From positions 124,001 to 188,000 of the forward strand of contig JAIUPT010000017.1 of assembly GCA_022315425.1 (NCBI GenBank): a stretch of DNA of 64,000 nucleotides. The letters run 5' to 3'. Source of the stretch: Pseudevernia furfuracea (taxonomy: Eukaryota > Ascomycota > Lecanoromycetes > Lecanorales > Parmeliaceae). This document shows positions 1-9,827 of this stretch, in pieces. The stretch's first letter is position 1. Each line of letters starts with the position of its first letter. The position numbers and the translations under genes are program-made. Under the pieces are notes generated by a model, which worked only from the letters and a program-made list of their open reading frames with translations, did no database searches and was not told where the DNA came from.

Positions 1-772
1 CGCTCTTTCTCATGGAGAAGTGTGACAATTTTGTTAAAGTCGAACACTTCGTTCAACGACGTGATGATACGATACACGAAATTCTTATACTTGATGTTAA
101 GATTGTTTAGCAGCAACGAGACGAGTATTCACTCGTCTATTCTAGCTCTTATTCGACTAAGATTCTTCGACTTTGCTCGTATATTAACAACGTACGTCTT
201 TATGAAGTTGTCGCTGCTTGTTATTAATGTTGTTTAGAGTTCTTATAACTTGATGAATCGAAGAACGAAACCTGAGTCGAAATAATTGTTCTTCAACTTG
301 ATTCATCGATTCATAACAACTTCATCATTCTTAATGACTTCGACTGATTTATCTTCACACATAAAGTAAATCAGCTCAGACGCTTAATTGTTCGTCTGCT
401 TTCAGATCTTCAATTGAGTCTGATAGACCGTTGCCTGAGCAGCCGTAGATGCTGATGTGACTGATAGATTCGTTAAAAAGTCCTTGTTTGTATTCTGGAC
501 GACGTCTCATAAATCCGAGTACACCAGTGCACTCTTCATCTTTTTGACCCATGACTAATAGTTTTATTGACCCTTCAGCTTTGGGAAATTCCATATCTGC
601 GTCAATGCAGCATGGGACAATTAGGTAGTCATTTTGAATTGACTATGTGATGTAATGTGATGCTATGATAACACTGTTATTATAACATCGGCTCTCCCAC
701 AGACGATGAGGTACAGCAGGTAATTTTTCTGCTGTGTGAAGACCTCAATGGCGGAAATCCGGGCTCATAACC
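1..772 (-). mobile_element. Ty1/copia-like retrotransposon, gag end (copy A, cut by window edge)
   Basis: This stretch is a near-identical second copy of 59115-59890 and carries the 5' part of a copia element on the minus strand. The frame at 376-594 encodes a gag N-terminus starting MEFPKAEGS. The sequence at 22-237 lies opposite the UBN2-like part of gag. In this copy the gag is broken: the minus-strand reading contains stops not shared with the other copy. The LTR at 773-967 follows directly. The left part of the element lies outside the window, so completeness cannot be judged. Confidence 0.8.
759..772 (-). other. copia primer-binding site (initiator tRNA-Met anticodon arm)
   Basis: Next to the LTR the plus strand reads CCGGGCTCATAACC. 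On the element strand this is GGTTATGAGCCCGG, complementary to the anticodon stem-loop (CAU) of eukaryotic initiator tRNA-Met. Priming from a half-tRNA of this kind is known for Drosophila copia and yeast Ty5. The same site, with one change, is at 59877-59890. Confidence 0.6.
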
Positions 773-967
773 TGTTGAAATATATGACAGCTATGAGGTC
801 TTGTATTGAGTGGCTAATAGAACGACTCTATTGCATGACTATGTAGAATACATGTAGTGAACAAGAAGAAAGAGAAGGAGAAGGATAGATAAGAGTCGCC
901 CACTAGCGCCACGCTAAAAGGCACGCTAGTGCGGGCGGAACGGTCTATGATTGGCTGAATTACATCA
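773..967 (-). repeat. copia LTR (195 bp)
   Basis: The segment starts TGTTGAAATATATGACAGC and ends GGCTGAATTACATCA on the plus strand. It aligns along its whole length with 57070-57264 and 59891-60085, all 195 bp. In element orientation it is a 5' LTR, starting TG and ending CA. It contains the palindromic motif CTAGCGCCACGCTAAAAGG. Confidence 0.88.
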
Positions 968-1252
968 ATATTGGGCAATTGATTATAGCCATGGCCAAAT
1001 GATTTAGTAATTCTTACAGGTTTATACTTAGGTAATGGCTATGACTTTAGGGGATGACCTTTTGGAGTCTTTGAAGGCTTTGAATCCTGCCTCACGTGAT
1101 CTAGATCATTAGATATCTTATTACGAGGTATGGTATTGATTAGTGACTGTGTGGCTTTCTCCGCGAAGACGCGTTGTTTTTCTATGGTGGGGTGCGGAGA
1201 CGCGCCATAAGGCTGAACCCCTGAATTTTACACGAAGCCAGCCGATGGGATA
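968..1252 (-). mobile_element. RIP-damaged 5' terminus of a piggyBac-like element
   Basis: The minus strand of this stretch matches the left end of the intact element at 2778-3040: the terminal inverted repeat (1225-1252), the leader and the first codons of the transposase. Differences are mostly transitions of RIP type. The outer end is GATGGGATA at 1252. The inner side is cut at 967 by the copia LTR, which appears to have inserted into the relic. Confidence 0.7.
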
Positions 1253-2777
1253 GCCTGTGTATCAGCAAACAGAGCAATAGAAGTGGACTGAGATCAAAAG
1301 TCCGATTAGCCATAATCGAGGGAGCGATAAGACTACTGATAGGGTACTACTCGAGAGCGTAGAGATCATCTGAGCCAACATCTTTCAAGTGTTATCTTCG
1401 TGCACGAAAGCGAAATACGAAAGCTAAGAGTAATATCTCTTAGGCCGCCTGATCCACGTCCAGATCCCATCTCGGTCTTTAGTTCGGGGAATGCCGTGGA
1501 GACGCTAGACCGTTCTGCAAGTCGTATAACATTTAGACTTTATCGAAGAATTGGATAGGGTCTGCTATGGATTCATAAGATCTCTTTGCGATAGATTCAG
1601 CAATCTGCAGACAGCAAGAACCGAGATAGTGTTATCTTTGAGGATACGTCCAGTGGATCTGCTGCGCTTTAGACAAAGTTCTTCAAAGGCCGGTTCATTT
1701 AGCTGTGTGGATTCTCGCCCTTCCATTCGTAGCCCAGGCTATCTCCTTCGGAGAACTTAGACAGAACCCTGTTATCATCGGGCGAGATCCACACCGGTGT
1801 TGCGCGGTTGGCATTGAGGCGCACTAACCTTTAGAGCAGCGAATAGGAGGAGATGGGCTGGCATAGGCATAATAGAGAGCAAGACAGCTACCTACGGTCT
1901 AGTTGTTACGTGCTGGCGGACGCATGTTGGGAGGCGCTACATTCAAATCAGGAAGCAGGCGAACCTGATTTAGCAGAGAATCTGGAGAAAGCTTTGCGTA
2001 TGTCTCCGATTGATGATGCGAAGCCAGTTTAAATTACATTTGGAATACTCATCCATTCTCAATACTAACAGGGGACCAAGTGAAGGAATGACTCATCTCA
2101 TCGCCATTCCAGTTGATCTTCGATTACAACGCCCTGATGAATTCATCAACTACACAATACTTGAATGATTTGGTCGAACAGGGCCAACTCCAGGGTAGAC
2201 ATATTGCAAGGTCCCAACCAAGGTTTTAGCACTGTCCAAGTTGCGGGACACAGGTGGCAATTGAGGCCAGAGAAAGACATATTTGCCCCGCTGCTTCTCC
2301 TACCATCAATCGCCCGGCACCCTTCAGTAAAAGCCCAGTCGACCAATCCTTCCAATCGTATCCGTCTTTCGAATACGACCGCTCCTTGCCACCGAGCGAA
2401 TCTTTCAATCGCTTGCGACGCCATCAACGCTGGAGGCGGGCAAGTCCAGAGGGTGACGAAGCCTAGAACTAATATTAGAAGGCGCTGAAAGAGGAATTCT
2501 AACTTTAGTATGGTGCTGAGCATGATCTGGGCGCTTGGCATGTCCTCTGCAGAGCGATCAGGATCAAGCCCGTGCCTGCAATAGCTGAGGAGTGTGAGAA
2601 GGTAAGAATTATTTAGGATGTGTATAAGATCTAGAAGTAAAAGCTAGCGTTGAGCCACCTAAGGCGGTCCGACACAGGCACGTTAACCTCGTCGATTTAA
2701 TTGAGTGGTGCCGAAATGGCGGCGAAAGCGGAGGCAAAAAGGTATGGATCTTTCGCAGTGTCAAAGAGCTCAGTCAA
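1253..2777. other. No supported gene
   Basis: Open frames here are short and lie on both strands (for example 2146-2541 minus and 2165-2488 plus). None has a recognisable domain, a convincing start or a coherent intron pattern. I see no tRNA or repeat shared with the rest of the window. Confidence 0.5.
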
Positions 2778-4835
2778 TATCCCACGGATTGGCAGGGGGT
2801 AAAATTCAGGGGTTCAGCCTTACAGCCCCACTACCAAAACAACGCGTCTTCCAGACTTGAGATGAAAGCCAAATAGTCAAATAACACTACCAAATAAGAC
2901 TACCATGCCTCGAAATAAGGTGTCAAATGATCTAGACCATGTGCGCAAGGATCCGAAGCCTACCAAAGTACCAAAAGAACCTCCCCCAAAGCCATGGCCA
3001 TTGCCCAAGTTCGTCCCTACGAAAATCAAGCCATATTCTGATGGCCAGGGTCAATTGCCAGTTACCATTGCTTCTAATAATCCCTATGCTATTTTCAGCT
3101 TGTTTTTTAGCGAAGAGACTCTAAAAGTACTCGTGCAGCATACAAGTGAGTACGCTTTCTTGTACTCAGGGTCAGAAAAGGCACGTACTTGGTTCCCCAC
3201 CACAGTCAAAGAATTTCGAGCCTACTTAGGGGTGTCCATTTGGATGGGCCTACATGCGGAGTCCGGTATCAAAGAATTCTGGAATACGGATCCTCTAAAG
3301 GGGGCTGTTCATGATCAGGTTTTGAAGCACATTAGCTTGAAAAGATGGCAACAAATAGACAGGTTTTTTCATGTCTCAAAGCCAATACCCCCTGGCCAAA
3401 AGGAGAGTACATTTGATAAATTGGAACCCCTGAGTGATACTCTCCGACAGGCCTTCAAAAAGTACTGGAAAACGGGCACATATCCAGCTGTTGATGAGAC
3501 AATACAGCGATTTATGGGACGTGCCAAGGAGATTGTGAATATTCCCAACAAGTTAACACCGGAGGGCTTCAAAATTTGGGTCCTGGCCAATCAGGGCTAC
3601 GTATTAGACTGGATGTATCATGCCAAGGGTCAGAATAAGGGCGAGGGACCTCAGGATTTGGACGATTATTGGACTGACGACTTGGGTTTCAATCGAACTC
3701 AGGCTGTTGTTCTAGATTTGGTGACTCAGGACGGTATTGCTAGAGATTATTTCCACATTCTATGGCTAGACAATCTATTCTCGGGAGGTCGATTATTTTC
3801 ACAGCTTGATTATGAAGGATTCGAAGCAGCTGGGACTGTGCGTGTCACAACTACGAAAAGCGAGGATCTTGAGGTCACTGAGGGTATCAAGGCACAGCGG
3901 GAACATGTAGAGCCACGCCGAGGCCTGGAAGAGAGGATTCTGGAGCTCAGAACCAAGTGGAACTCGGCTCTGGAATGGGGCAAGTTGTACGGGAGTCTGT
4001 CAGAGGATGGGAAAGTCATGCAATTTGGCTGGAAAGATCAAAATGTGGTGTTGTTTATGATCACTGTTTTTGATGGTCAGAAAACAGTGAAACGTCTCCG
4101 TCGAAGGCCAGCCAAAACAGCCACAAATGCACGTACTTCTAGAGCTATGTTTGGAGATCAGGCCCGAAAAGAGCTTCCTATCCCCGAGTTCATTAACATG
4201 TACAATCATTACATGAACGGGGTTGATAATGCGGATCAATTACGGTGTTATTACAATACACAACGAGTTCATTTCAAGACCTGGAAGCCACTGTGGCATT
4301 TTCTACTGGATACCGCCGTCGTCAACAGCTATAAAATAGCTCATTGTACTCCGAACAGACCCCATGCTGAGTCCTGGGAGCATCATAGTCATAGAGAGTT
4401 CCGTGTCAAACTTGTTAATCAACTATTCGAGAATTCGGAGCGACTTTCTGATACTAAACCTGCTTCAAAAAAGGTCTCTCTATCGACACGAGTACATCCG
4501 ACAGCTGCGCGCGATCATGATAGGCTAGAATCTATGGGAAAGAAAGTCAAACGATGCGTAGTTTGCTTGTATGCAGGGCGAAAAGTGGAGAAGCTTGTCA
4601 AGCCCAGAAAACCACTTATGAAATTGTCTATCAATACCGTCAGAACACGTGATCCACGTAAGAGGAAAAGACCCCAGCAGACTCCAAGAGGCATATATGG
4701 TTGTCAACTATGTGGAATAGCGATATGTAATCATATTGCTTGCTGGAAAGAGCATTTGGAAGCAATACCATGTATGTAGATTTTTGGTGGGGGATGCCAA
4801 GACATTTTACCCCCAAGGCGCCAATCCGTGGGATA
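2778..4835 (+). mobile_element. piggyBac-family DNA transposon, near-intact (2.06 kb)
   Basis: The element is bounded by inverted repeats. The left end reads TATCCCACGGATTGGC then AGGGGGTAAAAT. The right end, reverse-complemented, reads TATCCCACGGATTGGC, four extra bases, then GGGGGTAAAAT. A single uninterrupted transposase ORF fills the interior. Canonical piggyBac target sites are TTAA, but here both ends show only TA next to TCCCA. The lack of RIP damage, against the RIPed terminus at 968-1252, suggests recent arrival or escape from RIP. Confidence 0.8.
2905..4779 (+). CDS. piggyBac transposase (DDE_Tnp_1_7 family)
   Basis: A 624-residue intact protein that would cut and paste the surrounding element. 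The DDE_Tnp_1_7 domain covers roughly residues 50-490. Acidic residues at the expected family positions are Asp197 in AVDETIQRF, Asp289 in LWLDNLF, and Asp441 and Asp444 in NGVDNADQL. A cysteine/histidine-rich C-terminus (residues about 552-624, CVVCLYAGRK and CQLCGIAICNHIACW) matches the zinc-binding tail typical of piggyBac transposases. The ATG at 2905 sits about 100 bp inside the left terminal repeat, and the stop lies about 25 bp before the right repeat. No introns are needed. Codon use shows no RIP-type decay. Confidence 0.93.
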   Translation: MPRNKVSNDLDHVRKDPKPTKVPKEPPPKPWPLPKFVPTKIKPYSDGQGQLPVTIASNNPYAIFSLFFSEETLKVLVQHTSEYAFLYSGSEKARTWFPTTVKEFRAYLGVSIWMGLHAESGIKEFWNTDPLKGAVHDQVLKHISLKRWQQIDRFFHVSKPIPPGQKESTFDKLEPLSDTLRQAFKKYWKTGTYPAVDETIQRFMGRAKEIVNIPNKLTPEGFKIWVLANQGYVLDWMYHAKGQNKGEGPQDLDDYWTDDLGFNRTQAVVLDLVTQDGIARDYFHILWLDNLFSGGRLFSQLDYEGFEAAGTVRVTTTKSEDLEVTEGIKAQREHVEPRRGLEERILELRTKWNSALEWGKLYGSLSEDGKVMQFGWKDQNVVLFMITVFDGQKTVKRLRRRPAKTATNARTSRAMFGDQARKELPIPEFINMYNHYMNGVDNADQLRCYYNTQRVHFKTWKPLWHFLLDTAVVNSYKIAHCTPNRPHAESWEHHSHREFRVKLVNQLFENSERLSDTKPASKKVSLSTRVHPTAARDHDRLESMGKKVKRCVVCLYAGRKVEKLVKPRKPLMKLSINTVRTRDPRKRKRPQQTPRGIYGCQLCGIAICNHIACWKEHLEAIPCM

Positions 4836-5854
4836 CGCCCTACGGAAACTCATAAATTTTTCGAAACGATCTTGATGAGGATGCAGAAGAGGGTGGTGTC
4901 ATCCTCAGACACCTACTTCGACGTCTTTTTAAAAAACGGCTGTCGCCAGATTAATCTTCTGTAGATTGTGATGGAGATAGCTGCATCGTATGGCATAGTA
5001 TAAGACGGATGACTGATTCTTGTAACAACTATTACAGTGTCCCACTCATCATCGAATATCAGATGCTGTGTCAGCATCCAGTAGTGGCATAGAACTCTGT
5101 ATGAATATGAACTTATCTTGCCTCAGGCTGGTCCATGTTTTTGACATAATAGCGAAATGCATTCTACCCTGCCTTTTCCGATATCCCTCAATTTCACTTT
5201 GCAACACAGTACAAGATCTTTCAACGCCTTATGTCCTCCAAAGAATGTTGCCCTGCAGCCCTAGACCTTGTTGACTTGCCAGGTAGCCAGTATTGGATCC
5301 TGAATGTTGGACCTCCCGGGAGAATGGGCCCAAGTTATGGAACATTTCATCATGACTGCGTAGCATAGGTCATGGGCCTTAGCACATCTACAAATGCCAC
5401 TGTTCTAGATAGTTGAATAGCATCATTCTTCCACAACACCAATAACCGGCCCAGTCATTTATTTCTTTCACAGCTCGGGAGAACTGTCCCAGAACTAAAG
5501 GTGACAAGGGACAAGCCAGACTTAGATTCAGCGGTTCACGTTGTGGTCGTGCAAAGGCAGGATAGTATCGCTGACTGAGAAGGTATGTAGACTAAAATAG
5601 TAGGTCTGACGGATAGGACATCTCGATGGCACTCGCCGACTCTTAGTAGTGCAATCAACCCTTCGATACTTTCTAGTGGCTATGATCGCTGCAAAATCTG
5701 TCATCAACGGCGAAAATTTGTCGTTGACGAATAGCCTTGGACATTCATGGAGGCCTCGACGTGTCACCATATTGATTTTCCTCTTCGACTTATACCGTTG
5801 CAGCTGTATCTCATAACGCTTCCTCACTGCCGTCCAATTCCCAGATCAAGTGTC
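4836..5854. other. No supported gene
   Basis: Between the piggyBac right end and the RBR pseudogene I find only short open frames with no recognisable domain. The ORF at 5528-5827 (minus) has low-complexity basic content and no family resemblance. Confidence 0.45.
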
Positions 5855-7306
5855 TTAGAGTCGGTTCCTCCTGCACCGTTGGCAAGCCAGAATCCGACAC
5901 TGCCTGCATTCGAAAATATAAAGCGGAAGCTGGCAATAGCACTCTTCACACTGGTGAGACCCGGCAGTGTAACGCCAATTTTCATGAGTACAATTATGAC
6001 GTTCTCGAAGATTGGCCACAGCTTGGTCAATTTGTCGCTCCCGAGCCAGCCCAACTCGAGGTTGATCGCGAGCTATGACTTGGTTCGCTCGAGCCATCAG
6101 ACGATCTTCGTTCCACTGGGCACAAGGACAGGTCTTCCAGAGTCGCCCGCAAATATAACTGTTGAGGTCAGTCGGTCATGGGGAAACAGGGGAGGGAGGG
6201 CTGAAAGACCAGAACTGCGCACTGCAAGGGCAGCTGGAGTCCACGTCAGTGGTAATTAAACAACCCATTTCCGGAGGAGTGTGTACACCATATGATTACA
6301 TCCCACGTCGAGCTCAACGACTGTCCGACAATTGTAGCACCGCTGCCATCCTTATTCCCGTGCTGTCTCGAGTAGCTGTTGAGTCGCAATATCCTCGGGG
6401 CAATCGCCGTCATGGGCAGTGTTCTTGCACATCGCGCAGGTGTGTGCCCCGCAAGCCGTGCACGTGGCTCGCTCGCCAGAGATATTGACAGAAGTGATAA
6501 ACGATGAGCATGTTCGCTGAGAACAGTAGGTCCGATCAGATGTCTTGAATTCAATGCTCTTCTTTTCAAACAGATCGATTAAGGCGGAACTCAGGTAGCT
6601 TGATAGACGGCAACGGAATTTCTTGAAGGCAGCATCGAGGTGGAAACAAAGTTTCATCAGTAGTTGACAGCTCAAAAAGAGCCCGAAGACACTCCTGGCA
6701 ATAGTAGTGCCCACAAGGTGTTTGGAAAATATCCAAGAGTGGCTTCGTCAGATCGCACGCGATGCATTGACAACAAGCCCCGGTTGAAGGCGTCTGTCTT
6801 GATGCTGCCGAAGCTGATGACTCCGCAGCCGCCTCAATAGTACCACCCATTGTGTTCTCCAAAACGTCACGCTCGTCATTCTTACCAGAGACATAGAGCG
6901 CTACCAATCTGGCCACGAAGCTCTCATCCAGTACATCTCCGACGGTGGTCTGTCCTGGAGCTGCAGTTGGAGTGGCAATCCCCGCCAGACGATGAGCCAA
7001 GGCTCGATCCCTCGCTGCGGCGTTCTCCTCTGCAACGGACTCCCTCAGCAACGGGGCGTCACTGATGACGGCTTGGGTGAAGCTGCGGCCCATAGATCGG
7101 TCAGTGAGGATGGTATTCATCTCTTGAAGCTCTTGTTGATAGATCGCAACAGCGAGATCAACATCGGAGGGTTCGGCATCTCGCCTCTTGCCTTTGCTAG
7201 CATGTATCAGCTCCTCGATATCTCTGTTCTGTAATTGCAAAATCAACGTAGCTGTTGCATTGTCTATAAGGTCGAGCTCATACAAGGGAGACGCGTCAAC
7301 CTCCAT
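5855..7306 (-). pseudogene. RBR (RING-IBR-RING) E3 ubiquitin ligase-like gene, broken
   Basis: The protein resembles fungal IBR-domain ubiquitin ligases. It has a leader with the DLAVAIYQQEL-type helix, a first RING (CIACDLTKP...CGHYYCQECL), an IBR segment (YCSQRTCSSFI...CTACGAHTCAMC) and a second RING-like part (CYNCRTVVELDVGCNHM...CPCSAQFCYICG). Two introns restore the last part: 6234-6286 and 6159-6209, both with CTGAC branch points. Two lesions remain. A one-base shift near 6600 separates the first RING from the IBR, and an in-frame TAA lies at 6352-6354 just before GWQRCYNC, probably a CAA-to-TAA change. With both lesions it cannot make a full RBR protein, so I call it a pseudogene; a sequencing error at either site would change that. 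Confidence 0.75.
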
Positions 7307-7499
7307 AAGGATGTGTCGAATCTGTAGGTGCCAGGTTAGGTGAATAGAAAGCGCTTGTAGAAAGATAAAGATTTTTGAGAGATCAGGTCGTAAGACTTCA
7401 GTGATGGTGCAGACATGGTACTGCTCTCATTCCGAGGTAACCCCTACATGTAAGGTTAGTACGGGAACTGATCACTGAAACCTTGGTGCATTATTCAAG

Positions 7500-7780
7500 A
7501 GACCTCACGTGTAGTGTTTGGAATTTTTCGGGGTCAAAGTAGTAAAGTAGTTCAGAGCTCAGATGTGAGGGAAATTGGTTTGATTATGCATAGTTTCACA
7601 CTAATGGTAGCCGTTTCCCCGAGCCTCGAGGAAAGTGTCTTTGAGGCTGCATCCAGACGAAAAGAGATTATGCAAGAACCCGACCCCCCGAACCATGCCG
7701 GACGATCGCCTTTTCTCAAATTAGAAATAGCGAACCAATAATCTTATGTAGTTGATTAGAACTGGAGGGGATTCAAGCTA
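7500..7780 (+). repeat. Dispersed repeat also present inside the RIP block
   Basis: This stretch aligns with 24930-25210. Shared anchors include TAGCCGTTTCCC, followed by a GACGAAAAGAG-like motif and then GGACGATC. The copy in the RIP block differs mainly by C-to-T and G-to-A changes. No coding potential or terminal structure was found, so the family is unassigned; a solo LTR is one possibility. Confidence 0.55.
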
Positions 7781-8408
7781 GAAGAATAGCCGATGGCGAG
7801 AATGTAAGCGCTAAGCACCACTCACAGTCCCTATAGTGCTACTAATGCACGGAATCAGATTAGGAACAAGTCGGCGTTAGAGTCTAGAGGTTCCGAAGAA
7901 GCACTACCCATGCTCCAGTTTTGGGTACCTCACAATTCATTTCTGGATCACACTCTATCACGGGTCGACGCAGTGTTGCTTTCTCCGGCACTACTTTTCA
8001 CAATGCTGCTATTTGATACATGTAGTAAACGAGATATGTCGATCATCGCTGACTCGGACTCAGAAAGTATCGCACCCTTTGCCAGGAACCTGTGAATGTA
8101 GTGATATGTTCGTATCGGAAGCGCCCCAAGCTAGAATGTGAGTGGACAAAACACATCCAGCATGCGTCCAGCAGAGCTGCAGCATCATCCTGCCCTACCA
8201 TATTGTTTATCTGGGTGCGACGTTTCGCTCTCTTATCCGATATCCAGAGTCGTTTTGCTGCCAGCTCGGACATCTCATTTCCACGTGATATTGATGCAAG
8301 ACTGTTGTGCCGAGCAGAGGAGATCTCACCCTTGGAAGCTCCTTTCGCAAGGACTGACGAAACATCCTAGGAAAATGATGTATTGTATATAGTCGCTGCT
8401 GACGAATA

Positions 8409-8684
8409 TCAGGGACCTTTGCGAATCCTAGAGTTAAGAGGGGCTAGGAAGTAATCACAGGCTCCCGAAGCGCAGACCCAAAACCCTTCTCCAAATGTTT
8501 TCACACTGGCTTTTTCAACTTTCCGATCCTGCCGACTCGGGAACCCGCAGTAGCATCTGGGATTCTGTGAATGGATACCGATGCTATCACCCCAAGTTAT
8601 GAAGCCGAGTGGATAACCGCTATCTCTGAAGACGTTGAATTTGCCATTGTCGCAGGCTGTACAGATATAATATGGTCGTACCAT
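8409..8684 (-). CDS. Small GRF-type zinc-finger protein
   Basis: An open frame of 91 codons. The C-terminal part holds a GRF zinc-finger pattern: PRCYCGFPSRQD, then a GFWVCASGACDYF segment, giving the C-x-C...C-x4-C arrangement with following aromatic residues. The N-terminal part (YYICTACDNG...FITWGD) looks like a second, degenerate copy. GRF fingers bind single-stranded nucleic acid in repair enzymes, but many fungal GRF proteins are small and uncharacterised. No intron is required. It may be a fragment: homologues I know of often have an N-terminal extension, not visible here. Confidence 0.5.
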   Translation of the reverse strand: MVRPYYICTACDNGKFNVFRDSGYPLGFITWGDSIGIHSQNPRCYCGFPSRQDRKVEKASVKTFGEGFWVCASGACDYFLAPLNSRIRKGP

Positions 8685-9541
8685 ACTGTAAACGCGCTCT
8701 GAAGAGATCTAGGTACGCTGTTCGATTCTGGCTGGAGCCATATGCTCGCGAGCCCAGCAATTCTTGGGCTTCTGAGTCAGCGGAAAAGTGAGTGACTGCA
8801 AAGTCTCCGACTCGCAAGGCGCATGGCTGGAGTGAGAAGGCGACATATTGGAGATCCCGGGGGCTCCCGATGCTCCACGTCATGGTCGAATCCTCTAGCA
8901 GAGAGGCTCTTGGATGGCGGCGGGCAGCGCGTTGGGCGATTGGTGTTTAGCCTTGGAACGTCCGTGATCGAACAGTTGAACAGGAGTGAGGACGTGACGG
9001 CGATCGTATCTCCCTCAATCCACTTCGATGAAGGAAGAGACGCGGGAACGGACGATGCTTAATGGTTCGACGAGAGCATCTGTCCACAATTTCCCTGAAT
9101 CTTCTCACTCGGCTGACTCTTATTGCAGCGCTCTGACCTCTGTTAGTGTCTAGACGTGATCAAAAGACCCTAGACTTAGCCATTAGATTAGTTAGTATAC
9201 TGTCGAGAATTTATAAATGATGAGTGGCCACATAAATTTCCAAGTCCAGCCGTTGCAACCCTTCCTTCACGTCCTCCTACACCATCGTTCATCGGTTATA
9301 CCTCGGCGATATTAACGGCTTCAAGGGCGCGCTAAGCCAAAACCGAAAGAGAAAAGTCGATCCTCCGAGCGTACTGTTGTTCAGGCTTCCCCGCACAGCC
9401 TATCTCCGTCCTTTGTCTCAGCACAACACTGCTGTTGTCCCTAATCCATCCCTCTATAAGATAATAATTGGTGCAATTGCGAGCACCGGATTTGTTCAAC
9501 TAGTTGATTTCAATTCCTCCTTCCTTTCCGAAGCAGGGATT

Positions 9542-9827
9542 ATGGTCAGTGGCTTAACAACGTGCGTCTAACTCTAAAGCTTCCACTGACAGATATCTTC
9601 CTATTAAGCAGGACGCGCAAAAGTCGCTGACGCCGCTGGGTGAAGTCGAAAAGCGTTTCCCTCCACGTGGCTCCTTGTGCTTGCATCGACTCGTCAAACG
9701 CGTCAACTTCGTATGCAGCCGCTGTAGCCTTTCAAAGACGTCAAAATTAGTGATCTACGCTAATGACAAATGGGAGGAACCTTTATGTAATGGCTGTTAT
9801 GGGAGTATTCAGTCTCAGAAAGAGTGA
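9542..9827 (+). CDS. Small zinc-binding protein, two exons (72 aa)
   Basis: The start codon ATG (9542-9544) is followed at once by an intron at 9545-9611 (GTCAGT...CTGAC...AAGCAG). Exon 2 runs 9612-9827 and reads MDAQKSLTPLGEVEKRF, then FVCSRCSLSKTSKL and EPLCNGCYG. The two CxxC pairs suggest a single zinc ribbon. I associate this C-x2-C...LCNGCYG pattern with small uncharacterised Pezizomycotina proteins, but cannot name a function. The ORF overlapping its end (9824-10405) shows nothing recognisable. Confidence 0.55.

Noticed and set aside
2146..2541. Overlapping open frames on both strands, up to 131 codons
   Set aside because: No domain, no splice pattern and no codon preference; both strands are open over the same bases, as happens by composition.
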